Shown piece by piece: positions 14,028 through 29,000 of a DNA stretch of 64,000 nucleotides. The notes beneath the pieces are model-generated. The model made no database searches, was not told the origin of the DNA, and saw only the letters and a list, made by a program, of their open reading frames with translations. The position numbers and the translations under genes were made by a program. The stretch lies in assembly GCA_947359465.1 (NCBI GenBank), contig CANAIC010000112.1, positions 62,001 to 126,000 of the forward strand. The letters run 5' to 3'. Origin of the DNA: Metellina segmentata. Lineage: Eukaryota; Arthropoda; Arachnida; Araneae; Tetragnathidae. Position 1 is the first letter of the stretch; each line of letters begins with the position of its first letter.

Positions 14028-16741
14028 CGCGCTCGGCAGCACGTTAATTTCTATGAGAATACTTCACACAAAACACCTTCCCCACATCTCAGTCAAATAA
14101 ATACCTTTCATTACCTTAGAAATTTTATCGCCTGAGAACTTGGATTGGGAACTTTCAAATGACATTGCTCCCACCCACCGCGCTCGGCAACACGTTAATT
14201 TTTATGGGAATACTTCATACAAAACATCCTCCCCACATCTAAGTCAAATAAATACCTTTCATTCCCTTAGAAATAACATCGTCTGAGAACTTGGATAGGA
14301 AGCTTTGAAATGACATTGCTCCCACCCACCACGCTCGGCAGCACGTTAATTTCTATGGCAATACTTCACACAAAACACCCTCCCCACATCTCAGTCAAAT
14401 AAATACCTTTCATTCCCTTAGAAATTACATCGCCTGAGAACTTGTATTGGGAGCTTTGAAAGGACATTGCTCCCACCCACCGAGCTCGGCAGCACGTTAA
14501 TTTCTATGGGAATACTTCACGCAAAACACCCTCTCCACATCTCAGTCATATAAATACCTTTCATTCCCTAAGAAATTACATCGCCTGAGAACTTGGATTG
14601 GGAACTTTGAAATGACATTGCTCCCACCCACCGAGCTCGGCAGCACGTTAATTTCTATGGCAACACTTCACACAAAACACCCTCCCCACATCTCAGTCAA
14701 ATAAATAATTTTCATTCCCTTAGATATTACATCGCCTGAGAACTTGGATTGGGAGCTTTAAAATGACATTGCTCCCACCCACCGCGCTCGGCAGCACGTT
14801 AATTTCTATGGGAATACTTCACACAAAACACCCTCCTCACATCTCAGTCAAATAAATACCTTTCATTCCCTAAGAAATTACATCGCCTGAGAACTTGGAT
14901 TGGGAACTTTGAAATGACATTGCTCCCACCCACCGAGCTCGGCAGCACGTTAATTTCTATGGCAACACTTCACACAAAACACCCTCCCCACATCTCAGTC
15001 AAATAAATACCTTTCATTACCTTAGAAATTTTATCTCCTGAGAACTTGGATTGGGAACTTTCAAATGACATTGCTCCCACCCACCGCGCTCGGCAGCACG
15101 TTAATTTCTATGGGAATACTTCATACAAAACATCCTCCCCACATCTCAGTCAAATAAATACCTTTCATTCCCTTAGAAATAACATCGCCTGAGAACTTGG
15201 ATAGGAAGCTATGAAATGACATTGCTCCCACCCACCGCGCTCGGCAGCACGTTAATTTCTATGGCAATACTTCACACAAAACACCCTCCCCACATCTCAG
15301 TCAAATAAATACCTTTCATTCCCTTAGAAATTACATCGCCTGAGAACTTGTATTGGGAGCTTTGAAATGACATTGCTCCCACCCACCGAGCTCGGCAGCA
15401 CGTTAATTTCTATGGGAATACTTCACGCAAAACACCCTCTCCACATCTCAGTCATATAAATACCTTTCATTCCCTAAGAAATTACATCGCCTGAGAACTT
15501 GGATTGGGAACTTTGAAATGACATTGCTCCCACCCACCGAGCTCGGCAGCACGTTAATTTCTATGGCAACACTTCACACAAAACACCCTCCCCACATCTC
15601 AGTCAAATAAATAATTTTCATTCCCTTAGATATTACATCGCCTGAGAACTTGGATTGGGAGCTTTAAAATGACATTGCTCCCACCCACCGCGCTCGGCAG
15701 CACGTTAATTTCTATGGGAATACTTCACACAAAACACCCTCCTCACATCTCAGTCAAATAAATACCTTTCATTCCCTAAGAAATTACATCGCCTGAGAAC
15801 TTGGATTGGGAACTTTGAAATGACATTGCTCCCACCCACCGAGCTCGGCAGCACGTTAATTTCTATGGCAACACTTCACACAAAACACCCTCCCCACATC
15901 TCAGTCAAATAAATACCTTTCATTCCCTTAGATATTACATCGCCTGAGAACTTGGATTGGGAGCTTTGAAATGACATTGCTCCCACCCACCGCGCTCGGC
16001 AGCACGTTAATTTCTATGGCAATACTTCACACAAAACACCCTCCTCACATCTCAGTCAAATAAATACCTTTCATTCCCTTAGAAATTACATCGCCTGAGA
16101 ACTTGGATTGGGAGCTTTGAAATGACATTGCTCCCACCCACCGCGCTCGGCAGCACGTTAATTTCTATGGGAATACTTCACGCAAAACACCCTCTCCACA
16201 TCTCAGTCATATAAATACCTTTCATTCCCTAAGAAATTACACCGCCTGAGAACTTGGATTGGGAGCTTTGAAATGACATTGCTCCCACCCACCGCGCTCG
16301 GCAGCACGTTAATTTCTATGGCAATACTTCACACAAAACACCCTCCTCACATCTCAGTCAAATAAATACCTTTCATTCCCTTAGAAATTACATCGCCTGA
16401 GAACTTGGATTGGGAGCTTTGAAATGACATTGCTCCCACCCACCGCGCTCGGCAGCACGTTAATTTCTATGGGAATACTTCACGCAAAACACCCTCTCCA
16501 CATCTCAGTCATATAAATACCTTTCATTCCCTAAGAAATTACATCGCCTGAGAACTTGGATTGGGAACTTTGAAATGACATTGCTCCCACCCACCGAGCT
16601 CGGCAGCACGTTAATTTCTATGACAACACTTCACACAAAACACCCTCCCCACATCTCAGTCAAATAAATACCTTTCATTCCCTTAGAAATTACATCGCCT
16701 GAGAACTTGGATTAGGAGCTTTGAAATGACATTGCTCCCAC
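14028..16741 (+). repeat. 2714-bp, 18-monomer repeat unit
   Basis: D-E-F-G-H-I-J/D-E-F-G-H-I-J-A-B-A-B-C, ending in a 147-bp C. It is the 20-mer before it less one A-B pair (302 bp). The J/D hybrid near 15000 (GGCAACAC front, AAATTTTATCTCC and TTTCAAATG tail) explains how one HOR was joined to the next out of step. Confidence 0.85.
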
Positions 16742-19455
16742 CGCGCTCGGCAGCACGTTAATTTCTATGAGAATACTTCACACAAAACACCTTCCCCACA
16801 TCTCAGTCAAATAAATACCTTTCATTCCCTTAGAAATTTTATCGCCTGAGAACTTGGATTGGGAACTTTCAAATGACATTGCTCCCACCCACCGCGCTCG
16901 GCAGCACGTTAATTTCTATGGGAATACTTCATACAAAACATCCTCCCCACATCTCAGTCAAATAAATACCTTTCATTCCCTTAGAAATAACATCGGCTGA
17001 GAACTTGGATAGGAAGCTTTGAAATGACATTGCTCCCACCCACCGCGCTTGGCAGCACGTTAATTTCTATGGCAATACTTCACACAAAACACCCTCCCCA
17101 CATCTCAGTCAAATAAATACCTTTCATTCCCTTAGAAATTTTATCTCCTGAGAACTTGGATTGGGAACTTTCAAATGACATTGCTCCCACCCACCGCGCT
17201 CGGCAGCACGTTAATTTCTATGGGAATACTTCATACAAAACATCCTCCCCACATCTCAGTCAAATAAATACCTTTCATTCCCTTAGAAATAACATCGCCT
17301 GAGAACTTGGATAGGAAGCTTTGAAATGACATTGCTCCCACCCACCGCGCTCGGCAGCACGTTAATTTCTATGGCAATACTTCACACAAAACACCTTCCC
17401 CACATCTCAGTCAAATAAATACCTTTCATTCCCTTAGAAATTTTATCGCCTGAGAACTTGGATTGGGAACTTTCAAATGACATTGCTCCCACCCACCGAG
17501 CTCGGCAGCACGTTAATTTCTATGGGAATACTTCACGCAAAACACCCTCTCCACATCTCAGTCATATAAATACCTTTCATTCCCTAAGAAATTACATCGC
17601 CTGAGAACTTGGATTGGGAACTTTGAAATGACATTGCTCCCACCCACCGAGCTCGCCAGCACGTTAATTTCTATGGCAACACTTCACACAAAACACCCTC
17701 CCCACATCTCAGTCAAATAAATAATTTTCATTCCCTTAGATATTACATCGCCTGAGAACTTGGATTGGGAGCTTTAAAATGACATTGCTCCCACCCACCG
17801 CGCTCGGCAGCACGTTAATTTCTATGGGAATACTTCACACAAAACACCCTCCTCACATCTCAGTCAAATAAATACCTTTCATTCCCTAAGAAATTACATC
17901 GCCTGAGAACTTGGATTGGGAACTTTGAAATGACATTGCTCCCACCCACCGAGCTCGGCAGCACGTTAATTTCTATGGCAACACTTCACACAAAACACCC
18001 TCCCCACATCTCAGTCAAATAAATACCTTTCATTCCCTTAGATATTACATCGCCTGAGAACTTGGATTGGGAGCTTTGAAATGACATTGCTCCCACCCAC
18101 CGCGCTCGGCAGCACGTTAATTTCTATGGCAATACTTCACACAAAACACCCTCCTCACATCTCAGTCAAATAAATACCTTTCATTCCCTTAGAAATTACA
18201 TCGCCTGAGAACTTGGATTGGGAGCTTTGAAATGACATTGCTCCCACCCACCGCGCTCGGCAGCACGTTAATTTCTATGGGAATACTTTACGCAAAACAC
18301 CCTCTCCACATCTCAGTCATATAAATACCTTTCATTCCCTAAGAAATTACACCGCCTGAGAACTTGGATTGGGAGCTTTGAAATGACATTGCTCCCACCC
18401 ACCGCGCTCGGCAGCACGTTAATTTCTATGGCAATACTTCACACAAAACACCCTCCTCACATCTCAGTCAAATAAATACCTTTCATTCCCTTAGAAATTA
18501 CATCGCCTGAGAACTTGGATTGGGAGCTTTGAAATGACATTGCTCCCACCCACCGCGCTCGGCAGCACGTTAATTTCTATGGGAATACTTCACGCAAAAC
18601 ACCCTCTCCACATCTCAGTCATATAAATACCTTTCATTCCCTAAGAAATTACATCGCCTGAGAACTTGGATTGGGAACTTTGAAATGACATTGCTCCCAC
18701 CCACCGAGCTCGGCAGCACGTTAATTTCTATGACAACACTTCACACAAAACACCCTCCCCACATCTCAGTCAAATAAATACCTTTCATTCCCTTAGAAAT
18801 TACATCGCCTGAGAACTTGGATTGGGAGCTTTGAAATGACATTGCTCCCACCCACCGCGCTCGGCAGCACGTTAATTTCTATGGGAATACTTCACGCAAA
18901 ACACCCTCTCCACATCTCAGTCATATAAATACCTTTCATTCCCTAAGAAATTACACCGCCTGAGAACTTGGATTGGGAGCTTTGAAATGACATTGCTCCC
19001 ACCCACCGCGCTCTGCAGCACGTTAATTTCTATGGCAATACTTCACACAAAACACCCTCCTCACATCTCAGTCAAATAAATACCTTTCATTCCCTTAGAA
19101 ATTACATCGCCTGAGAACTTGGATTGGGAGCTTTGAAATGACATTGCTCCCACCCACCGCGCTCGGCAGCACGTTAATTTCTATGGGAATACTTCACGCA
19201 AAACACCCTCTCCACATCTCAGTCATATAAATACCTTTCATTCCCTAAGAAATTACATCGCCTGAGAACTTGGATTGGGAACTTTGAAATGACATTGCTC
19301 CCACCCACCGAGCTCGGCAGCACGTTAATTTCTATGACAACACTTCACACAAAACACCCTCCCCACATCTCAGTCAAATAAATACCTTTCATTCCCTTAG
19401 AAATTACATCGCCTGAGAACTTGGATTGGGAGCTTTGAAATGACATTGCTCCCAC
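16742..19455 (+). repeat. 2714-bp, 18-monomer segment of different composition
   Basis: Same length as the unit before it but a different order: D-E-F/D-E-F/D-G-H-I-J-A-B-A-B-C-B-A-B-C. The two F/D hybrids (CTTAGAAATTTTATC in a GGCAATAC monomer, near 17140 and 17440) and a full-length C followed by B (near 18848) are exchange scars. The equal length is a coincidence of monomer count, not evidence of duplication. Confidence 0.8.
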
Positions 19456-19908
19456 CGCGCTCGGCAGCACGTTAATTTCTATGAGAATACTTCACACAAA
19501 ACACGTTCCCCACATCTCAGTCAAATAAATACCTTTCATTCCCTTAGAAATTTTATCGCCTGAGAACTTGGATTGGGAACTTTCAAATGACATTGCTCCC
19601 ACCCACCGCGCTCGGCAGCACGTTAATTTCTATGGGAATACTTCATACAAAACATCCTCCCCACATCTCAGTCAAATAAATACCTTTCATTCCCTTAGAA
19701 ATAACATCGACTGAGAACTTGGATAGGAAGCTTTGAAATGACATTGCTCCCACCCACCGAGCTCGGCAGCACGTTAATTTCTATGGGAATACTTCACGCA
19801 AAACACCCTCTCCACATCTCAGTCATATAAATACCTTTCATTCCCTAAGAAATTACATCGCCTGAGAACTTGTATTGGGAGCTTTGAAATGACATTGCTC
19901 CCACCCAC

Positions 19909-22900
19909 CGAGCTCGGCAGCACGTTAATTTCTATGAGAATACTTCACACAAAACACCTTCCCCACATCTCAGTCAAATAAATACCTTTCATTCCCTTAG
20001 AAATTTTATCGCCTGAGAACTTGGATTGGGAACTTTCAAATGACATTGCTCCCACCCACCGCGCTCGGCAGCACGTTAATTTCTATGGGAATACTTCATA
20101 CAAAACATCCTCCCCACATCTCAGTCAAATAAATACCTTTCATTCCCTTAGAAATTACATCGCCTGAGAACTTGTATTGGGAGCTTTGAAATGACATTAC
20201 TCCCACCCACCGAGCTCGGCAGCACGTTAATTTCTATGGGAATACTTCACGCAAAACACCCTCTCCACATCTCAGTCATATAAATACCTTTCATTCCCTA
20301 AGAAATTACATCGCCTGAGAACTTGGATTGGGAACTTTGAAATGACATTGCTCCCAACCACCGAGCTCGGCAGCACGTTAATTTCTATGGCAACACTTCA
20401 CACAAAACACCCTCCCCACATCTCAGTCAAATAAATAATTTTCATTCCCTTAGATATTACATCGCCTGAGAACTTGGATTGGGAGCTTTAAAATGACATT
20501 GCTCCCACCCACCGCGCTCGGCAGCACGTTAATTTCTATGGGAATACTTCACACAAAACACCCTCCTCACATCTCAGTCAAATAAATACCTTTCATTCCC
20601 TAAGAAATTACATCGCCTGAGAACTTGGATTGGGAACTTTGAAATGACATTGCTCCCACCCACAGAGCTCGGCAGCACGTTAATTTCTATGGCAACACTT
20701 CACACAAAACACCCTCCCCACATCTCAGTCAAATAAATACCTTTCATTCCCTTAGATATTACATCGCCTGAGAACTTGGATTGGGAGCTTTGAAATGACA
20801 TTGCTCCCACCCACCGCGCTCGGCAGCACGTTAATTTCTATGGGAATACTTCACGCAAAACACCCTCTCCACATCTCAGTCATATAAATACCTTTCATTC
20901 CCTAAGAAATTACACCGCCTGAGAACTTGGATTGGGAGCTTTGAAATGACATTGCTCCCACCCACCGCGCTCGGCAGCACGTTAATTTCTATGGCAATAC
21001 TTCACACAAAACACCCTCCTCACATCTCAGTCAAATAAATACCTTTCATTCCCTTAGAAATTACATCGCCTGAGAACTTGGATTGGGAGCTTTGAAATGA
21101 CATTGCTCCCACCCACCGCGCTCGGCAGCACGTTAATTTCTATGGGAATACTTCACGCAAAACACCCTCTCCACATCTCAGTCATATAAATACCTTTCAT
21201 TCCCTAAGAAATTACATCGCCTGAGAACTTGGATTGGGAACTTTGAAATGACATTGCTCCCACCCACCGAGCTCGGCAGCACGTTAATTTCTATGACAAC
21301 ACTTCACACAAAACACCCTCCCCACATCTCAGTCAAATAAATACCTTTCATTCCCTTAGAAATTACATCGCCTGAGAACTTGGATTGGGAGCTTTGAAAT
21401 GACATTGCTCCCACCGCGCTCGGCAGCACGTTAATTTCTATGAGAATACTTCACACAAATTACCTTCCCCACATCTCAGTCAAATAAATACCTTTCATTC
21501 CCTTAGAAATTTTATCGCCTGAGAACTTGGATTGGGAACTTTCAAATGACATTGCTCCCACCCACCGCGCTCGGCAGCACGTTAATTTCTATGGGAATAC
21601 TTCATACAAAACATCCTCCCCACATCTCAGTCAAATAAATACCTTTCATTCCCTTAGAAATAACATCGGCTGAGAACTTGTATTGGGAGCTTTGAAATGA
21701 CATTGCTCCCACCCACCGAGCTCGGCAGCACGTTAATTTCTATGGGAATACTTCGCGCAAAACACCCTCTCCACATCTCAGTCATATAAATACCTTTCAT
21801 TCCCTAAGAAATTACATCGCCTGAGAACTTGGATTGGGAACTTTGAAATGACATTGCTCCCACCCACCGAGCTCGGCAGCACGTTAATTTCTATGGCAAC
21901 ACTTCACACAAAACACCCTCCCCACATCTCAGTCAAATAAATACCTTTCATTCCCTTAGATATTACATCGCCTGAGAACTTGGATTGGGAGCTTTGAAAT
22001 GACATTGCTCCCACCGCGCTCGGCAGCACGTTAATTTCTATGAGAATACTTCACACAAAACACGTTCCCCACATCTCAGTCAAATAAATACCTTTCATTC
22101 CCTTAGAAATTTTATCGCCTGAGAACTTGGATTGGGAACTTTCAAATGACATTGCTCCCACCCACCGCGCTCGGCAGCACGTTAATTTCTATGGGAATAC
22201 TTCATACAAAACATCCTCCCCACATCTCAGTCAAATAAATACCTTTCATTCCCTTAGAAATTACATCGCCTGAGAACTTGTATTGGGAGCTTTGAAATGA
22301 CATTACTCCCACCCACCGAGCTCGGCAGCACGTTAATTTCTATGGGAATACTTCACGCAAAACACCCTCTCCACATCTCAGTCATATAAATACCTTTCAT
22401 TCCCTAAGAAATTACATCGCCTGAGAACTTGGATTGGGAACTTTGAAATGACATTGCTCCCAACCACCGAGCTCGGCAGCACGTTAATTTCTATGGCAAC
22501 ACTTCACACAAAACACCCTCCCCACATCTCAGTCAAATAAATAATTTTCATTCCCTTAGATATTACATCGCCTGAGAACTTGGATTGGGAGCTTTAAAAT
22601 GACATTGCTCCCACCCACCGCGCTCGGCAGCACGTTAATTTCTATGGGAATACTTCACACAAAACACCCTCCTCACATCTCAGTCAAATAAATACCTTTC
22701 ATTCCCTAAGAAATTACATCGCCTGAGAACTTGGATTGGGAACTTTGAAATGACATTGCTCCCACCCACAGAGCTCGGCAGCACGTTAATTTCTATGGCA
22801 ACACTTCACACAAAACACCCTCCCCACATCTCAGTCAAATAAATACCTTTCATTCCCTTAGATATTACATCGCCTGAGAACTTGGATTGGGAGCTTTGAA

Positions 22901-23776
22901 ATGACATTGCTCCCACCCACCGCGCTCGGCAGCACGTTAATTTCTATGGGAATACTTCACGCAAAACACCCTCTCCACATCTCAGTCATATAAATACCTT
23001 TCATTCCCTAAGAAATTACACCGCCTGAGAACTTGGATTGGGAGCTTTGAAATGACATTGCTCCCACCCACCGCGCTCGGCAGCACGTTAATTTCTATGG
23101 CAATACTTCACACAAAACACCCTCCTCACATCTCAGTCAAATAAATACCTTTCATTCCCTTAGAAATTACATCGCCTGAGAACTTGGATTGGGAGCTTTG
23201 AAATGACATTGCTCCCACCCACCGCGCTCGGCAGCACGTTAATTTCTATGGGAATACTTCACGCAAAACACCCTCTCCACATCTCAGTCATATAAATACC
23301 TTTCATTCCCTAAGAAATTACATCGCCTGAGAACTTGGATTGGGAACTTTGAAATGACATTGCTCCCACCCACCGAGCTCGGCAGCACGTTAATTTCTAT
23401 GACAACACTTCACACAAAACACCCTCCCCACATCTCAGTCAAATAAATACCTTTCATTCCCTTAGAAATTACATCGCCTGAGAACTTGGATTGGGAGCTT
23501 TGAAATGACATTGCTCCCACCGCGCTCGGCAGCACGTTAATTTCTATGAGAATACTTCACACAAATTACCTTCCCCACATCTCAGTCAAATAAATACCTT
23601 TCATTCCCTTAGAAATTTTATCGCCTGAGAACTTGGATTGGGAACTTTCAAATGACATTGCTCCCACCCACCGCGCTCGGCAGCACGTTAATTTCTATGG
23701 GAATACTTCATACAAAACATCCTCCCCACATCTCAGTCAAATAAATACCTTTCATTCCCTTAGAAATAACATCGGC
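19909..23776 (+). repeat. 2106-bp, 14-monomer tandem repeat
   Basis: The segment from 19909 recurs from 22015. Private variants lie 2106 bp apart: ATGACATTACTCCC (ATTAC at 20196 and 22302), TCCCAACCACCGAG in G, and CACAAATTACC in D (near 21457 and 23563). 2106 is 14x151 less two 147-bp units. The match ends inside an E monomer near 21670/23776: the first copy goes straight into an F-like tail (CTTGTATTGGG) and lacks the following F, a one-monomer deletion. The CTTCGCGCAAAAC G monomers downstream are therefore 2257 bp apart. Confidence 0.85.
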
Positions 23777-26080
23777 TGAGAACTTGGATAGGAAGCTTTG
23801 AAATGACATTGCTCCCACCCACCGCGCTTGGCAGCACGTTAATTTCTATGGCAATACTTCACACAAAACACCCTCCCCACATCTCAGTCAAATAAATACC
23901 TTTCATTCCCTTAGAAATTACATCGCCTGAGAACTTGTATTGGGAGCTTTGAAATGACATTGCTCCCACCCACCGAGCTCGGCAGCACGTTAATTTCTAT
24001 GGGAATACTTCGCGCAAAACACCCTCTCCACATCTCAGTCATATAAATACCTTTCATTCCCTAAGAAATTACATCGCCTGAGAACTTGGATTGGGAACTT
24101 TGAAATGACATTGCTCCCACCCACCGAGCTCGGCAGCACGTTAATTTCTATGGCAACACTTCACACAAAACACCCTCCCCACATCTCAGTCAAATAAATA
24201 CCTTTCATTCCCTTAGATATTACATCGCCTGAGAACTTGGATTGGGAGCTTTAAAATGACATTGCTCCCACCCACCGCGCTCGGCAGCACGTTAATTTCT
24301 ATGGGAATACTTCACACAAAACACCCTCCCCACACCTCAGTCAAATAAATACCTTTCATTCCCTTAGAAATTACATTGCCTGAGAACTTGGATTGGGAGC
24401 TTTGAAATGACATTGCTCCCACCCACCGCATTCAGCAGCACGTTAATTTCTATGGGAATACTTCACACAAAACAACCTCCACACATCTCAGTCAAATAAA
24501 TACCTTTTATTCCCTTAGAAATTACAATGCCTGAGAACTTGGATTGGGAACTTTGAAATGACATTGCTCCCACCCACCGCGCTCGACAGCACGTTAATTT
24601 CTATGGGAATACTTCACACAAAACACCCTCCCCACACCTCAGTCAAATAAATACCTTTCATTCCCTTAGAAATTACATTGCCTGAGAACTTGGATTGGGA
24701 GCTTTGAAATGACATTGCTCCCACCCACCGCATTCAGCAGCACGTTAATTTCTATGGGAACACTTCACACAAAACACCCTCCCCACATCTCAGTCATATA
24801 AATACCTTTCATTCCCTTAGAAATTACATCGCCTGAGAACTTGGATTGGGAACTTTGAAATGACAGTGCTCCCACCCACCGCGCTCGGCAGGACGTTAAT
24901 TTCTATCGGAATACTTCATACAAAACACTCTCCCCACATCTCAGTCAAATAAATACCTTTCATTCCCTTAGAAATTACATCGCCTGAGATCTTGGATTGG
25001 GAACTTTGAAATGACAGTGCTCCCACCCACCGCGCTCGGCAGGACGTTAATTTTTATGGGAATACTTCACACAAAACAACCTCCACACATCTCAGTCAAA
25101 TAAATACCTTTCATTCCCTTAGAAATTACATCGCCTGAGAACTTGGATTGGGAACTTTGAAATGACAGTGCTCCCACCCACCGCGCTCGGCAGGACGTTA
25201 ATTTCTATGGGAATACTTCACACAAAACAACCTTTACACATCTCAGTCAAATAAATACCTTTCATTCCCTTAGAAATTACATCGCCTGAGAACTTGGATT
25301 GGGAGCTTTGAAATGACATTGCTCCCACCCACCGCGCTCGGCAGCACGTTAATTTCTATGGGAATACTTCATACAAAACACCCTCCCCACATCTCAGTCA
25401 AATAAATACCTTTCATTCCCTTAAAAATTACATCGCCTGAGAACTTGGATTGGGAGCTTTGAAATGACATTGCTCCCACCCACCGCGCTCGGCAGCACGT
25501 TAATTTCTATGGGAATACTTCACACAAAACACCCTCCCCACATCTCAATCAAATAAATACCTTTCATTCCCTTAGAAATTGCATTGCCTGAGAACTTGGA
25601 TTGGGAGCTTTGAAATGACATTGCTCCCACCGCGCTCGGCAGCACGTTAATTTCTATGAGAATACTTCACACAAAACACCTTCCCCACATCTCAGTGAAA
25701 TAAATACCTTTCATTCCCTTAGAAATAACATCACCTGAGAACTTGGATTGGGAACTTTGAAATGACATTGCTCCCACCCACCGCGCTAGGCAGCACGTTA
25801 ATTTCTATGGGAATACTTCATACAAAACACCCTCCCCACATCTCAATCAAATAAATACCTTTCCTTTCCTTAAAAATTACATCGGCTGAGAACTTGGATT
25901 GGAAGCTTTGAAATGACATTGCTCCCACCCTCCGCGCCCGGCAGCACGTTAATTTCTATTTGAATACTTCACACAAAACACTCTCCCTACATCTCAGTCA
26001 AATACCTTTTCATTCCCTTAGAAATTACATCGCCTGAGAACTTGGATTGGGAGCTTTGAAATGACATTGCTCCCACCCAC
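23072..26080 (+). repeat. 3009-bp composite HOR (8 alpha + 12 beta), copy 1
   Basis: A-B-C-D-E-F-G-J (1204 bp) followed by P1 to P12 (1805 bp). The length equals 20x151 less two 147-bp units and one 148-bp unit. It is repeated at once by the next copy. The tail of its last monomer reads as the ordinary GAAATGACATTGCTCCC form, where copy 2 has the beta ATTACAAAGCCCCC form; this places the crossover in that monomer. I noted only two base differences elsewhere: TTAAAAATT near 25421 against TTAGAAATT in copy 2, and CGCCTGAG near 23475 against CGCATGAG in copy 2. Confidence 0.92.
24276..26080 (+). repeat. Beta-family block (P1-P12)
   Basis: First appearance of the beta types. P1/P3 have CACACCTCAGTC and ACATTGCC; P2 has CAACCTCCACAC and CCTTTTATTCCC; P4 has GGGAACAC with CATATAAATA and a GACAGTGCTCC tail; P5 to P7 have GGCAGGACG; P8 has TTCATACA with CACCCTCC; P9 has CATCTCAATC and is 147 bp; P10 has GAGAATAC with CAGTGAAATAA; P11 has GCTAGGCAGC, CCTTTCCTTTCC and GGATTGGAAGC; P12 has GCCCGGCAGC, TATTTGAATAC and the 148-bp deletion. 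Confidence 0.88.
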
Positions 26081-29000
26081 CGCGCTCGGCAGCACGTTAA
26101 TTTCTATGGCAATACTTCACACAAAACACCCTCCTCACATCTCAGTCAAATAAATACCTTTCATTCCCTTAGAAATTACATCGCCTGAGAACTTGGATTG
26201 GGAGCTTTGAAATGACATTGCTCCCACCCACCGCGCTCGGCAGCACGTTAATTTCTATGGGAATACTTCACGCAAAACACCCTCTCCACATCTCAGTCAT
26301 ATAAATACCTTTCATTCCCTAAGAAATTACATCGCCTGAGAACTTGGATTGGGAACTTTGAAATGACATTGCTCCCACCCACCGAGCTCGGCAGCACGTT
26401 AATTTCTATGACAACACTTCACACAAAACACCCTCCCCACATCTCAGTCAAATAAATACCTTTCATTCCCTTAGAAATTACATCGCATGAGAACTTGGAT
26501 TGGGAGCTTTGAAATGACATTGCTCCCACCGCGCTCGGCAGCACGTTAATTTCTATGAGAATACTTCACACAAATTACCTTCCCCACATCTCAGTCAAAT
26601 AAATACCTTTCATTCCCTTAGAAATTTTATCGCCTGAGAACTTGGATTGGGAACTTTCAAATGACATTGCTCCCACCCACCGCGCTCGGCAGCACGTTAA
26701 TTTCTATGGGAATACTTCATACAAAACATCCTCCCCACATCTCAGTCAAATAAATACCTTTCATTCCCTTAGAAATAACATCGGCTGAGAACTTGGATAG
26801 GAAGCTTTGAAATGACATTGCTCCCACCCACCGCGCTTGGCAGCACGTTAATTTCTATGGCAATACTTCACACAAAACACCCTCCCCACATCTCAGTCAA
26901 ATAAATACCTTTCATTCCCTTAGAAATTACATCGCCTGAGAACTTGTATTGGGAGCTTTGAAATGACATTGCTCCCACCCACCGAGCTCGGCAGCACGTT
27001 AATTTCTATGGGAATACTTCGCGCAAAACACCCTCTCCACATCTCAGTCATATAAATACCTTTCATTCCCTAAGAAATTACATCGCCTGAGAACTTGGAT
27101 TGGGAACTTTGAAATGACATTGCTCCCACCCACCGAGCTCGGCAGCACGTTAATTTCTATGGCAACACTTCACACAAAACACCCTCCCCACATCTCAGTC
27201 AAATAAATACCTTTCATTCCCTTAGATATTACATCGCCTGAGAACTTGGATTGGGAGCTTTAAAATGACATTGCTCCCACCCACCGCGCTCGGCAGCACG
27301 TTAATTTCTATGGGAATACTTCACACAAAACACCCTCCCCACACCTCAGTCAAATAAATACCTTTCATTCCCTTAGAAATTACATTGCCTGAGAACTTGG
27401 ATTGGGAGCTTTGAAATGACATTGCTCCCACCCACCGCATTCAGCAGCACGTTAATTTCTATGGGAATACTTCACACAAAACAACCTCCACACATCTCAG
27501 TCAAATAAATACCTTTTATTCCCTTAGAAATTACAATGCCTGAGAACTTGGATTGGGAACTTTGAAATGACATTGCTCCCACCCACCGCGCTCGACAGCA
27601 CGTTAATTTCTATGGGAATACTTCACACAAAACACCCTCCCCACACCTCAGTCAAATAAATACCTTTCATTCCCTTAGAAATTACATTGCCTGAGAACTT
27701 GGATTGGGAGCTTTGAAATGACATTGCTCCCACCCACCGCATTCAGCAGCACGTTAATTTCTATGGGAACACTTCACACAAAACACCCTCCCCACATCTC
27801 AGTCATATAAATACCTTTCATTCCCTTAGAAATTACATCGCCTGAGAACTTGGATTGGGAACTTTGAAATGACAGTGCTCCCACCCACCGCGCTCGGCAG
27901 GACGTTAATTTCTATCGGAATACTTCATACAAAACACTCTCCCCACATCTCAGTCAAATAAATACCTTTCATTCCCTTAGAAATTACATCGCCTGAGATC
28001 TTGGATTGGGAACTTTGAAATGACAGTGCTCCCACCCACCGCGCTCGGCAGGACGTTAATTTTTATGGGAATACTTCACACAAAACAACCTCCACACATC
28101 TCAGTCAAATAAATACCTTTCATTCCCTTAGAAATTACATCGCCTGAGAACTTGGATTGGGAACTTTGAAATGACAGTGCTCCCACCCACCGCGCTCGGC
28201 AGGACGTTAATTTCTATGGGAATACTTCACACAAAACAACCTTTACACATCTCAGTCAAATAAATACCTTTCATTCCCTTAGAAATTACATCGCCTGAGA
28301 ACTTGGATTGGGAGCTTTGAAATGACATTGCTCCCACCCACCGCGCTCGGCAGCACGTTAATTTCTATGGGAATACTTCATACAAAACACCCTCCCCACA
28401 TCTCAGTCAAATAAATACCTTTCATTCCCTTAGAAATTACATCGCCTGAGAACTTGGATTGGGAGCTTTGAAATGACATTGCTCCCACCCACCGCGCTCG
28501 GCAGCACGTTAATTTCTATGGGAATACTTCACACAAAACACCCTCCCCACATCTCAATCAAATAAATACCTTTCATTCCCTTAGAAATTGCATTGCCTGA
28601 GAACTTGGATTGGGAGCTTTGAAATGACATTGCTCCCACCGCGCTCGGCAGCACGTTAATTTCTATGAGAATACTTCACACAAAACACCTTCCCCACATC
28701 TCAGTGAAATAAATACCTTTCATTCCCTTAGAAATAACATCACCTGAGAACTTGGATTGGGAACTTTGAAATGACATTGCTCCCACCCACCGCGCTAGGC
28801 AGCACGTTAATTTCTATGGGAATACTTCATACAAAACACCCTCCCCACATCTCAATCAAATAAATACCTTTCCTTTCCTTAAAAATTACATCGGCTGAGA
28901 ACTTGGATTGGAAGCTTTGAAATGACATTGCTCCCACCCTCCGCGCCCGGCAGCACGTTAATTTCTATTTGAATACTTCACACAAAACACTCTCCCTACA

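Larger units (their letters stand above)
1..24275 (+). repeat. Alpha-family HOR block 1
   Basis: About 161 monomers of types A to J only. Diagnostics: A has GGCAATAC with CCTCCTCAC; B and G have CTTCACGCAAAAC with CATATAAATA; C has GACAACAC; D has GAGAATAC with AAATTTTATC and TTTCAAATG; E has TTCATACAAAACATCC and usually GGATAGGAAGC; F ends CTTGTATTGGG; H has AAATAATTTTC with TAGATATTAC; I has CCTCCTCAC with CTAAGAAATT; J has GGCAACAC with TAGATATTAC. The usual order is A-B-(A-B)-C-D-E-F-G-H-I-J. C is usually 147 bp long, which places a short junction just before D. Several hybrid monomers (J/D, F/D, E/A, C/H) mark exchange points. The labels are mine. Confidence 0.9.

Noticed and set aside
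14028..19455. Two adjacent 2714-bp units as a tandem duplication
   Set aside because: Both have 18 monomers and one 147-bp unit, but the monomer order differs, so the equal length is a coincidence.
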